Source of the DNA: Actinomycetes bacterium
Lineage (GTDB): Bacteria > Actinomycetota > Actinomycetes > Mycobacteriales > Mycobacteriaceae
Reading direction: 5' to 3'
Assembly (NCBI GenBank): GCA_023461275.1
Contig: JAEYMI010000070.1
Span: 1 to 23,620 of the forward strand
DNA: 23,620 bases
In this document: positions 7,612-14,550 of the stretch, one piece after another
Position numbering within the stretch: the first letter of the stretch is position 1
How the letters are laid out: the number at the start of each line of letters is the position of its first letter
Program-made: the position numbers and the translations under genes
The notes under the pieces: model-generated
Seen by the model: only the letters and a program-made list of their open reading frames with translations
Told to the model about the DNA's origin: nothing
Database searches by the model: none

Positions 7612-7666
7612 CACTCGGCCAGCGTCAAGAACCACTCGATCAGCAGGTCGTCGGCACTCGACCAGC
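7612..7666. repeat. Three CACTCGRYCAGC repeats
   Basis: CACTCGGCCAGC (7612-7623), CACTCGATCAGC (7633-7644) and CACTCGACCAGC (7655-7666) are spaced 21 and 22 bases, about two helical turns. They lie between the 25-bp repeats and the 3' end of the amidase gene. Short frames through this area are low-complexity readings of the repeats, not genes. Confidence 0.65.
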
Positions 7667-7684
7667 ATCAAAGCGGGTGGAGCG

Positions 7685-9406
7685 CTACGCCAACGGCGGG
7701 GTGCGCGGCGGTACCGTTCGACGCTTACCGGTCGCTTCGAACGCAGCGGCCAACGCCAGTAATGCGTTGTCGTCGTAGGCTCGTCCGGCGAAGGTCAATC
7801 CCACCGGCATGCCGATGTCGGCCATGGTTCCCATTGGCACCGTCACCGTCGGGATACCCAGATGGCGCGGCACCAGGTTGCCGTTGGCCACCCATACGCC
7901 GTTGCGCCAACCGAGATCGGCGGACGCGGTGTCGACATCCATATCGGCCGGCCCGACGTCGGCCACCGCCGGGAAGATGACCGCATCCAGGCCGAGTCCG
8001 TCCATCCACTCCTCGAGGTCGATGCGGCGCGTTTCCTCCAGTCCGCGAACACCTTCGGCGAGATGTGGAATCTCGGTGACCTGCTCCACCGGATGCTCCC
8101 GCACGTGGTCGGGATAGGTGGCGATATCGTCGTCGAACCCGACGTAACGGTCGGGCAGCGCGCCGTCTGGATGCGGAAAGATCTGCGCCCCATCGACATC
8201 GGCGAGCGTGTTCAGGTTCGGGTCACCGTTGGCGCGCAGAAAGTCATCCCATGACCACGCACTGAGGTCGACGATCTCGTGGTGCAGGTACTCCGGCGAC
8301 ACCAGCCCCCGACTGGCGATGGTCGGCGCGCCAGGGCGGTCGCCCTCGTAGTTGGAGACCACCGGGAAGTCGACGAGCACCACTTCTGCGCCTGCCGCTT
8401 CCAGATCCCGGCGGGCAGCCATGAACAGATCGATGACCGACGGGCGCGTCTCGATACGCCGGCCGGTCGGACCACCGATCCCGGGATCGTCGGCGGTCCC
8501 CGCGTCTGGATCGGCGTTGACGTACATCCGGGGAACGCCGAACCGCTTCCCCGACAAAACTGCTTCTGCCGCAGAACGATCCGACGACACCAACGCCGAA
8601 TACGAGTCGGGCCGGATCGTCGAGGCCCGCGGGATCTGCACCCACGGCTGCACGCGCCAGAAGTCGCCGCGAGTCTCGGTGTCGTCGGCCACCACGACGT
8701 CGAGCAATTCCATCAGGTCGACCATCGACCTCGTATGCGGCACAACCACATCCATTGTCGGGACCAGCGGCCAGTTGCCGCGGGTGGAGATCACGCCACG
8801 TGACGGGGTGTAGGCGCACAATGCGTTGTTCGACGCCGGCGCCCGCCCACTGGACCAGGTCTCCTCGCCGAGTCCGAACGCCCCGAAGCTCGCCGCGGTG
8901 GCCGTACCCGAGCCGTTCGACGATCCGGACCCGAACGCCGACGTCAAATAGTCTGCACTGTAGGGACTTTCGGCGCGTCCGTACACGCCGCGCTGCATGC
9001 CGCCGTTCGCCATCGGCGGCATGTTGGTGAGTCCGAGACAAATGGCTCCGCCGGCACGCAGTCGCTCGATGGTGAACGCGTCACGTTGCGCCACCAGATC
9101 TTTGAACGCCGGCGACCCGCTGGCCGCCGTCAGACCACGAACGAGATAGCTGTCCTTGGCGGTGTACGGGATACCGTCGAGTGGGCCGAGTAACTCTCCG
9201 GCGGCGCGTCGTCGATCCGACGCCACAGCCTCCTCGAGTGCGGCCGGATTCATCACGACGACCGAATTGAGGCGAATCCCGTTGTGATCATAGGCATCGA
9301 TACGCGCGAGGTACGCGTTCACGAGGTCGACAGCGGTCACCGCGCCCGCTGCGAGGGCATCGCGCAGTTCCGAGATCGAAGCCTCGACGACGTCGAATCC
9401 ACTCAT
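7685..9406 (-). CDS. Amidase-signature hydrolase
   Basis: Cytoplasmic amidase-signature enzyme of 573 residues, presumably hydrolysing a carboxamide; substrate unknown. The Ser-cisSer-Lys triad can be placed: Lys84 in YTAKD, cis-Ser162 in SGSSNGS and nucleophile Ser186. The spacing 162 to 186 equals that in fatty acid amide hydrolase (217 to 241). The nucleophile loop reads EETWSSGRAPAS instead of the usual DTGGSIRxPA, which marks a divergent subfamily. The region from about 280 to 460 is longer than in GatA and Asp-rich. ATG 9406 is chosen because it follows the cysQ stop by two bases and begins the conserved domain; an open frame extends upstream to 9586 inside cysQ. It is the last gene of the cysC-cysQ-amidase run, but no sulfur role is evident. 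Confidence 0.88.
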   Translation of the reverse strand: MSGFDVVEASISELRDALAAGAVTAVDLVNAYLARIDAYDHNGIRLNSVVVMNPAALEEAVASDRRRAAGELLGPLDGIPYTAKDSYLVRGLTAASGSPAFKDLVAQRDAFTIERLRAGGAICLGLTNMPPMANGGMQRGVYGRAESPYSADYLTSAFGSGSSNGSGTATAASFGAFGLGEETWSSGRAPASNNALCAYTPSRGVISTRGNWPLVPTMDVVVPHTRSMVDLMELLDVVVADDTETRGDFWRVQPWVQIPRASTIRPDSYSALVSSDRSAAEAVLSGKRFGVPRMYVNADPDAGTADDPGIGGPTGRRIETRPSVIDLFMAARRDLEAAGAEVVLVDFPVVSNYEGDRPGAPTIASRGLVSPEYLHHEIVDLSAWSWDDFLRANGDPNLNTLADVDGAQIFPHPDGALPDRYVGFDDDIATYPDHVREHPVEQVTEIPHLAEGVRGLEETRRIDLEEWMDGLGLDAVIFPAVADVGPADMDVDTASADLGWRNGVWVANGNLVPRHLGIPTVTVPMGTMADIGMPVGLTFAGRAYDDNALLALAAAFEATGKRRTVPPRTPPLA

Positions 9407-9408
9407 CG

Positions 9409-10188
9409 CTAGACCCCCGCGAACCCGGCGGTTACTCCGATGATGTTGTCGCGCAACTCCGGTCGGCAGATCACCAGGTCCGGCAGGTAGGTGTTGTCCC
9501 GGTTGTAGACCAGCGGCGATCCGTCGATCCTCCCACACCACAACCCATGCGACTGCGCCACCACCACCGGCGCGGCCGAGTCCCACTCGAACTGCCCCCC
9601 GGCGTGAACATACGCATCGGCCTCACCCCGCACCACGGCCATCGCCTTGGCGCCCGCCGATCCCATCGGCAACACCTCGCCACCGATGGCATCGGCGACG
9701 TCTTGCGAAAACACCGGCGGCCGAGACGAACTCACCACCACACGCGGTACGTCACCGCGTGGCGTGGCGGCCAGACCCGAGGTCGGTTCCACCGGAACAC
9801 CGTCGTCGACGTAGGTGACGTCGAGTGCGGGCAATGCGACCGCACCGGCCACCAGACCGCGCTCGGCTGTCCACAACGCCACGTGCACAGCCCAATCGGA
9901 CTTCCCATCGGTGCCGTACTCGCGGGTCCCGTCGACCGGATCGACGATCCACACCCGTGACGCGGTCAGCCGTGCTTTGTCATCGGTGGATTCCTCGGAG
10001 AGCACCGCGTCGTCGGGTCGCTCGGCGGCCAGACGCTCCAGAAGCAAGGTGTTGGAACGCAGGTCGCCGGCCTTACCGAGCTCCTTGCCCGCGAGCCCGC
10101 TATCAGTTCTGATCTGGCGCAACAGGATTCCGGCCTCGGTGGCCAAGGCTCCGGCCAATTCACGATCAGCCGAATAGTCGTCGGTCAC
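9409..10188 (-). CDS. cysQ: 3'(2'),5'-bisphosphate nucleotidase CysQ
   Basis: Member of the inositol monophosphatase superfamily, 259 residues. CysQ converts 3'-phosphoadenosine 5'-phosphate (PAP) to AMP, clearing the by-product of PAPS use. Metal-site motifs are visible: EES at 65-67, DPVDGT at 83-88 and WDSAAP from Trp202. The GTG start at 10188 has GGGG six bases upstream. The gene lies 34 bases downstream of cysC, and the pairing supports CysQ over a true inositol phosphatase; the M. tuberculosis counterpart is Rv2131c. The stop is separated from the amidase ATG by two bases, implying coupling. Confidence 0.9.
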   Translation of the reverse strand: MTDDYSADRELAGALATEAGILLRQIRTDSGLAGKELGKAGDLRSNTLLLERLAAERPDDAVLSEESTDDKARLTASRVWIVDPVDGTREYGTDGKSDWAVHVALWTAERGLVAGAVALPALDVTYVDDGVPVEPTSGLAATPRGDVPRVVVSSSRPPVFSQDVADAIGGEVLPMGSAGAKAMAVVRGEADAYVHAGGQFEWDSAAPVVVAQSHGLWCGRIDGSPLVYNRDNTYLPDLVICRPELRDNIIGVTAGFAGV

Positions 10189-10222
10189 CGGTATCCCCTT
10201 CTATGGTTGAACTCCCTCGGCG

Positions 10223-10921
10223 TCACAAGCCGAGTTTCCGTAGCACCGACTCTGCCACCTCCGCCGGGGAGCCGTCCGCAGGTGTGACGACGATGTCGGC
10301 ATTGTCCGGGCGCTCGTACGGCGAGTCGATGCCGGTGAACTGGCTGATCTCACCACGACGCGCGCGGGCGTACAACCCTTTCGGGTCGCGTCGTTGACAT
10401 TCCTCGATCGGTGTGTCGACGAAGACCTCGAAGAACGGCAGTCCCCGCTCGTCGTGGATCTCCCTGGCCCGCTGACGCTCCGAGGCGAACGGACTGATCA
10501 GCGACACGATGGCGACCGCACCGGAATCGGCGAACAGCGCGGCGACCTCGGCGGTGCGTCGAATGTTCTCGCGACGATCGTCGTCACCGAAGCCCAGGTC
10601 AGAGTTGAGCCCGTGCCGCAGATTGTCTCCGTCCATGAGGTAGGCGGTACGCCCCTGCGCCACCAGACAACTCTCGATTTCGACGGCCAACGACGACTTC
10701 CCGGATGCCGACAACCCGGTGATCCAGATGGTCGCGCCGCGGTGCGCGCGCTGCTCGCGGGAGACTTTGGAGCTCTGCCACACCACATTGGTGTCGCCGC
10801 CGACCGAGGCCGGGGTCACAGCGGCTGGGTTGACAGCAACTGGGGTCATGTCGGCCTCGGACTTCTCCACCCGACACTCCTTCGACCTTCTCGCGTTCCG
10901 ATCTGCTCCCGGTTCAGACAT
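10223..10921 (-). CDS. cysC: Adenylylsulfate kinase CysC
   Basis: APS kinase, which phosphorylates adenosine 5'-phosphosulfate to PAPS with ATP. Motifs: NVVWQSS (45-51), P-loop GLSASGKS (69-76), DGDNLRHGLNSDLGF (97-111), RRENIRR, ISPF (142-145) and DPKGLYARARRGEI (179-192). The protein has 232 residues, with about 38 extra at the N-terminus compared with E. coli CysC. The ATG at 10921 has an ideal GGAGG six bases upstream, so the extension is probably translated; Met25 (start at 10849) is the alternative. In many actinobacteria the kinase is fused to CysN; here it is free-standing. It is first in a run with cysQ and an amidase, and divergent from a secreted-protein gene. Confidence 0.94.
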   Translation of the reverse strand: MSEPGADRNARRSKECRVEKSEADMTPVAVNPAAVTPASVGGDTNVVWQSSKVSREQRAHRGATIWITGLSASGKSSLAVEIESCLVAQGRTAYLMDGDNLRHGLNSDLGFGDDDRRENIRRTAEVAALFADSGAVAIVSLISPFASERQRAREIHDERGLPFFEVFVDTPIEECQRRDPKGLYARARRGEISQFTGIDSPYERPDNADIVVTPADGSPAEVAESVLRKLGL

Positions 10922-10927
10922 TGTCCG

Positions 10928-10932
10928 CCTCC
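10928..10932 (-). promoter_or_regulatory. Strong ribosome-binding site of cysC
   Basis: On the minus strand GGAGG precedes the ATG with a six-base spacer (CGGACA). It decides in favour of the long CysC start with its N-terminal extension. Confidence 0.75.
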
Positions 10933-10966
10933 GGGGGCGTACTGCGCGAACGGACCACTGATCAAG

Positions 10967-10983
10967 GTCACAGACCAGTCACA
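10967..10983 (+). promoter_or_regulatory. GTCACA direct repeat, MtrA-like box
   Basis: GTCACA occurs at 10967-10972 and 10978-10983, 11 bases apart, in the gap between the divergent cysC and secreted-protein genes. It resembles the GTCACA repeats bound by the MtrA response regulator in mycobacteria. Confidence 0.45.
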
Positions 10984-11065
10984 ACCTTTTGCCACTGCTA
11001 ACAATTCAGGCGGTTTGTCCGGTTTCATCAACAGCACGTCCACCAACAGAATCGGGGAGAATCGA

Positions 11066-11542
11066 ATGAGCATCCGCACACGCATCGCCGCCGGCGCGTC
11101 GAGCATCGCGCTCGTCGCCGGCCTCACCGCCGCGGGGATCGGGGCCGCCGACGCCGCCCCGAGCTCGCAACGCGGTTATCCGATGACTCGCTGTATTGGC
11201 CTGAGCCCCAACATCATCGACTACCCGTTCAACGTCACCGGAGTCACAGTCAGCCAGTACGACGGATTCACCCAGATCCGTACCGGATTCTTCAGCTGGT
11301 GGCTCGGCGCCGGCTACGACTCCGTCGCCCGGCTGGACTGGCAGCACCTGGACAACAAGAAGCGGGGCACGCTGTTCACCAACGCCTCGGCACGCCCGCC
11401 GGCCGCCGGCGTTCTCGGGTTCAACTTCCCGCGCAATGAACCGGGCAAGGGGCGGGTGAAGATCACCCTGAGTGCGGTGAATCGCAATGCGCTGTGGGCG
11501 ATCCCGGCGACCTCGTGCACCGGAACCGTGGTGATCCCCTAG
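11066..11542 (+). CDS. Secreted protein of unknown function
   Basis: A 158-residue protein with a Sec signal peptide: MSIRTR, a hydrophobic core, and probable cleavage after ADA at residue 30. The mature part is about 128 residues, rich in aromatic residues and glycine (FFSWWLGAGYDS), with two cysteines, Cys43 and Cys151, near its ends that could form a disulfide. The pattern suggests a small beta-rich extracellular domain. ATG 11066 has GGGGAGA upstream. The long open frame reaching back to 10394 is a shadow of cysC. No family is recognised. A pair of GTCACA repeats sits about 83 bases upstream. Confidence 0.78.
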   Translation: MSIRTRIAAGASSIALVAGLTAAGIGAADAAPSSQRGYPMTRCIGLSPNIIDYPFNVTGVTVSQYDGFTQIRTGFFSWWLGAGYDSVARLDWQHLDNKKRGTLFTNASARPPAAGVLGFNFPRNEPGKGRVKITLSAVNRNALWAIPATSCTGTVVIP

Positions 11543-11660
11543 GCGGTATCGCTTCGGCGACCACAGCGTCCGAGAAGGCGAGCAGCCGTCGGCCATACAT
11601 TCGCCGGGCTGCTTCCTTTCGGGTCTCCTTACTCACAGCGGGGAGATACTGAAGCTGCAA

Positions 11661-11693
11661 TGTCTGACAGGTCTGACACCGGCGGCGTACGCT
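11661..11693 (+). promoter_or_regulatory. Leaderless promoter and candidate operator of the toxin-antitoxin pair
   Basis: GTCTGACA is repeated at 11662-11669 and 11671-11678. The first copy contains a -35-like CTGACA (11664-11669). A -10-like TACGCT (11688-11693) follows after 18 bases and ends seven bases before the ATG at 11701, with no ribosome site. The repeats overlap the promoter, as expected for autorepression by an antitoxin complex. Confidence 0.5.
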
Positions 11694-11700
11694 GACTCCT

Positions 11701-11958
11701 ATGACTACCGTTTCTGCACGCGATGCATCACGCGGATTCTCAGCGCTTCTCGATCGGGTCGAGAATGACGGCGAGGAGATCACCATCGTTCGCGGCGGCA
11801 AGGTGGTCGCGCGCATCGTCCCGGATTCGGCACACACCGTCGGAGGTTTCCTCGCCCGACGCGCGGACGGTCCAGAACTCGATGACGGCTTCGCCGACGA
11901 CGCAGTCAGCGCAAACCGTTTGCTCGTCGTCGACGCGGGCGATCCGTGGCACGACTGA
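11701..11958 (+). CDS. vapB: Antitoxin, Phd/YefM (VapB-like) family
   Basis: An 85-residue antitoxin. Residues 1-45 (TTVSARDASRGFSALLDRV, then EEITIVRGGKVVARIVP) are the classic Phd/YefM DNA-binding fold, and the acidic C-terminal part (60-85) would wrap the toxin. It neutralises the downstream PIN-domain RNase and probably represses its own promoter. The ATG lies seven bases after a -10-like element, so translation is likely leaderless. Its end overlaps the toxin start by 13 bases. Pairing of a Phd-type antitoxin with a VapC toxin is common in actinobacteria. Confidence 0.9.
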   Translation: MTTVSARDASRGFSALLDRVENDGEEITIVRGGKVVARIVPDSAHTVGGFLARRADGPELDDGFADDAVSANRLLVVDAGDPWHD

Positions 11959-12383
11959 TCCTCGATACAAACGCGCTGGTCCGATTGGATCGCCAGGGGC
12001 CCGACGCCTGGAACCTCGAGGAGTCCGACGACATCGCGATCGGCGCCATCACTCTCGCCGAATTACGGCATGGCGTGCTTGCCGCAGACAACTCTCACAG
12101 GCCGGCGCGCGAGAAGTTCGTCCGCCACGTCGAGGAAACCGTCGAGGTGCTGCCTTACACGAGAGCAATTGCGGCGCACCATGCCGCACTACTCGATCAC
12201 GTCCGACGTGTGGGCAGATCTCGTGGTGCACACGATCTGATCATCGCTGCACACGCTCGGCACACGGGTCGGCAGATCGTGTCGTCAGACCTTCGCGCCC
12301 GGTTCGGCGACCTTCCCGGGGTATATGTTGCAGACGACACGCCGCACGACGGCTCAGGTCCCACACTTCAGCCGCCACTTTAG
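11946..12383 (+). CDS. vapC: Toxin, PIN-domain ribonuclease VapC
   Basis: A 145-residue PIN-domain endoribonuclease; VapC toxins cut tRNA or rRNA and stop translation when not bound by antitoxin. The acidic metal-binding residues are in place: Asp7 (LILDTNALV), Glu39 (ITLAELRHG), Asp97 (HDLIIAAHA) and Asp115 (SSDLRARF), so the enzyme should be active. The GTG start at 11946 lies inside the antitoxin gene, an overlap of 13 bases that implies coupled translation. Beyond residue 130 the tail is short, polar and not part of the fold. The RNA target cannot be read from sequence. Confidence 0.92.
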   Translation: MARLILDTNALVRLDRQGPDAWNLEESDDIAIGAITLAELRHGVLAADNSHRPAREKFVRHVEETVEVLPYTRAIAAHHAALLDHVRRVGRSRGAHDLIIAAHARHTGRQIVSSDLRARFGDLPGVYVADDTPHDGSGPTLQPPL

Positions 12384-12439
12384 TAACGTCTGTCACAACT
12401 CTGCCGAAACACGAGTCACACGCGGAGACGTGCGTCACT
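12383..12439 (+). promoter_or_regulatory. Cluster of MtrA-like boxes before the NlpC/P60 gene
   Basis: GTAACG (12383-12388) and GTCACA (12392-12397) form a direct repeat of nine-base period. GTCACA (12415-12420) and GTCACT (12434-12439) follow, the last ten bases before the ATG. MtrA sites in mycobacteria are GTCACA-type direct repeats and occur before peptidoglycan hydrolase genes such as ripA. Confidence 0.55.
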
Positions 12440-12448
12440 CTGTTTGTC

Positions 12449-12976
12449 ATGCTTACTCGACATCGCGCCGCACGGGCGCTCGGCGCCGTGTTCATCGCGG
12501 CGTCGGTTTCGCTGATCACCACAGTCCCGGCTCACGCCGATCCCGGCTCCAGCGGTTCGCTCGGATCGTCGGGTTCAGCCGGGTCGTCGGGCTCATCCGA
12601 CATCTACCTGCCGATCCCGACCGGCGCCGGACTCAAGGCGCTGTCGGCGGCGGTGACACAGATCGGTAAGCCCTACAAATGGGGCGGTACCGGCCCCAAC
12701 TCGTGGGATTGCTCAGGTCTGGTCAGGTGGGCGTTCAGCACGGCCGGCGTCAGTCTGCCGCGCGTGAGCCAGCAGCAGGCCAAGGTGGGTCGCGCGATCC
12801 CGGTGTCGGCACTGGCGCCGGGCGACATCATCATCTTTTACCGCGACGCCAGCCACGTCGGGATCTATGCCGGTGCCGGGCAGGTGTTCAACGCCTACGG
12901 CCCCAACGGCGTACCGATCGGATTCACGCCGCTGTCGAGCTTCTCCTACATCAAGACAGTTCGACGCTTCGGCTGA
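12449..12976 (+). CDS. Secreted NlpC/P60 peptidoglycan hydrolase
   Basis: A 175-residue exported cysteine peptidase of the NlpC/P60 family, expected to cut the stem peptide of peptidoglycan (D-Glu to mDAP bond). The signal peptide ends after AHA (residue 30), a Ser/Gly-rich linker spans 32-50 and the catalytic domain about 60-175. The triad is Cys88 (WDCSGLV), His136 (SHVGIY) and the polar third residue Asn148 (FNAYG). It resembles the small RipD/RipB-type enzymes; with an intact Cys it should be active, unlike RipD. There is no cell-wall-binding domain, so targeting would rely on the linker or partners. Upstream is the VapC gene; the MtrA-like boxes suggest separate transcription. ATG 12449 begins the signal peptide. 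Confidence 0.9.
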   Translation: MLTRHRAARALGAVFIAASVSLITTVPAHADPGSSGSLGSSGSAGSSGSSDIYLPIPTGAGLKALSAAVTQIGKPYKWGGTGPNSWDCSGLVRWAFSTAGVSLPRVSQQQAKVGRAIPVSALAPGDIIIFYRDASHVGIYAGAGQVFNAYGPNGVPIGFTPLSSFSYIKTVRRFG

Positions 12977-13009
12977 GTTCGGTCACTTCCCGCACGTGTC
13001 ACGTTCGGA

Positions 13010-13090
13010 AGCTGACACAGGATCGGTAGCACGGCGATGCCCTGCCCGTTATTGACGCGTCCTCGCGCTGTCACCGAGTCTGTGTCAGCT
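13010..13090. repeat. 18-bp inverted repeat with 45-base loop between convergent genes
   Basis: AGCTGACACAGGATCGGT (13010-13027) pairs with ACCGAGTCTGTGTCAGCT (13073-13090), 16 of 18 matching with the mismatches adjacent. It lies between the NlpC/P60 gene and the convergent membrane-protein gene and covers the latter's stop codon. A bidirectional terminator or a remnant of a small mobile element are both possible. Confidence 0.65.
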
Positions 13091-13591
13091 GTCCCCGGGA
13101 CCAGGGTGCCTGCGTGCCACGACACCTGCCACGACCACGCCGACGACTCCGATCCCGACCACCAGCACGCCGAACACGCCGTAACCCGTTGAGAGAACCA
13201 GCGTTCCGTCGCCGAGCGCGCTGTTGACGGCATCGTCGAACAGATGACTCGCTGGATTGATCATCGTGGCGACGGCGACGGCCGACGCGCCGAGTCCGCT
13301 CAGCGCGATGACGGCCAATACGATCCACCTCGACTTCGGCACCGCCCAACCGACAAGCGCGGCAGCGACGATCACCGCGCCGAGGATGACCGTGACCAGA
13401 CCGGGACGCTCGGTGTGCGATTCCAGGAACGCGACGTCGTCGGGCGTCGCACCGGCGACGGCCACCCGGCCGAGTCCGCTGACCGTCGGCTGCACGCCTT
13501 CCGACGATGTACCCCACGGGACCAGGCTGAACGCCGCGATCAGCAGTCCGCCGCCCGCCAACAGTGGCCATATCCGCGTTCGAAACACCAT
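13085..13591 (-). CDS. Four-helix membrane protein of unknown function
   Basis: A 168-residue integral membrane protein. Predicted helices lie at about 8-25, 65-84, 88-109 and 138-159, with an extracytoplasmic loop after the first helix (PWGTSSEGVQPTVSGLG) and a short charged tail RRHPGPGDS. The loop between helices 3 and 4 contains NPASHLFDDAV. ATG 13591 is preferred; a GTG sits directly before it, and a TTG at 13627 would add 12 residues. I do not recognise a named family. It is a single gene convergent with the NlpC/P60 hydrolase. Confidence 0.72.
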   Translation of the reverse strand: MVFRTRIWPLLAGGGLLIAAFSLVPWGTSSEGVQPTVSGLGRVAVAGATPDDVAFLESHTERPGLVTVILGAVIVAAALVGWAVPKSRWIVLAVIALSGLGASAVAVATMINPASHLFDDAVNSALGDGTLVLSTGYGVFGVLVVGIGVVGVVVAGVVARRHPGPGDS

Positions 13592-13678
13592 CACGCCACC
13601 AGCCTGCCACGGGCGATCAGACGACAATGTTTAGCGTCGGCGATGAGTTTCGGGCAGGGTTTCAGTCAGTAGTGATGA

Positions 13679-13703
13679 CATCGTCGTGGACAAGTCGACG
13701 ATG
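13679..13703 (+). promoter_or_regulatory. Inverted repeat upstream of the VOC gene
   Basis: CATCGTCG (13679-13686) and CGACGATG (13696-13703) are perfect 8-bp arms around nine bases, 29 bases before the start codon. It could be an operator or an mRNA stem. A good ribosome site, AAAGGAAA, follows. Confidence 0.35.
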
Positions 13704-13732
13704 ACGATCAAGCAGCGGCGAAAGGAAACGAC

Positions 13733-14527
13733 ATGGCCGAGTATTCAGCGCCGGTGAGCGCTCCGATCTGGTTCGACCTGATGAGCAGCGACCCCGACAA
13801 GGCAGTCGAGTTTTACGGCGAACTGTTCGGGTGGGAGGCCGAGGACGCCAACCCCGACTTCGGCGGCTACCGAAACTTCCGCAAGAACGGCAACCGGGTG
13901 GCCGGCCTGATGCCGGTGATGGATCCCAACGGGCCGTCGGACATCTGGTCGGTCTACCTACGCACCGACGACGCCGCGACGACCGCCAAAGAGGTCGAGG
14001 CCGCGGGCGGCACGATCATGGTGCCGCCGATGCCTGTCGGCGACATGGGCACCATGCTGGTCACCGTCGACCCCGCCGGCGCAGTGATCGGATTCTGGCA
14101 AGCCGGTACACATCCCGGCTACGTCGAGTACGGCACGCACGGCACACCGTACTGGTTCGAGTGTCAGACAAAGGATTACGAGAAGGCCACCGCGTTCTAC
14201 GCCACGCTGCCCGGTATCCGGCTCGAGGAGATCGGCACCGGCGGCGCAGAGGGAGCCACTGGTCCCGAGCAGTACTCGCAACTGTTCTTCGGCGACACGT
14301 CGTACGGCGGAATCATGAACGCGGTCAAGATCTTTCCGCCGGAGATCCCCTCTTTCTGGCAGATCTACATCACCGCCGACGACGTGTTCGCGACCGTCGA
14401 GAAGGCCGTCGAACTCGGTGGCGAGGCGGTGATGCCGGGCGAGGTGACCCCGTACGGCACCCTCGGCGTCATCCGCGACCCGCTGGGCGCGCTGATCTGC
14501 CTGGGACATCCGCCGGCCAACATGTAG
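13733..14527 (+). CDS. Two-domain VOC (glyoxalase-like) protein
   Basis: A 264-residue protein made of two vicinal-oxygen-chelate domains, about residues 9-127 and 137-262. Repeated elements include WFDLMSSDPDKAVEFYGELFGWE and its second-half counterpart YWFECQTKDYEKATAFYATL. It resembles M. tuberculosis Rv0577 (CFP32) and Rv0911, secreted or cytosolic proteins of debated function, with methylglyoxal detoxification suggested for Rv0577. No signal peptide is present. AAAGGAAA precedes the ATG. Metal ligands cannot be assigned with confidence by eye, so the reaction is open. It is a single gene between an inverted repeat and a terminator-like repeat. Confidence 0.85.
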   Translation: MAEYSAPVSAPIWFDLMSSDPDKAVEFYGELFGWEAEDANPDFGGYRNFRKNGNRVAGLMPVMDPNGPSDIWSVYLRTDDAATTAKEVEAAGGTIMVPPMPVGDMGTMLVTVDPAGAVIGFWQAGTHPGYVEYGTHGTPYWFECQTKDYEKATAFYATLPGIRLEEIGTGGAEGATGPEQYSQLFFGDTSYGGIMNAVKIFPPEIPSFWQIYITADDVFATVEKAVELGGEAVMPGEVTPYGTLGVIRDPLGALICLGHPPANM

Positions 14528-14550
14528 GGCGGGCGGCGTCTGCTCTCAAA

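Noticed and set aside
7502..7778. Short plus-strand frames over the repeat block
   Set aside because: They translate repeat units (for example WHRAKRGAVSK) and are a known kind of false gene in genomes with these repeats.
11463..11837. Minus-strand frame containing VSKETRKEAARRMYGRRLLAFSDAVVAEA in the gap before the antitoxin
   Set aside because: The middle part looks protein-like and could be a remnant of a small gene, but both ends run antisense into real genes and no ribosome site or family was found.
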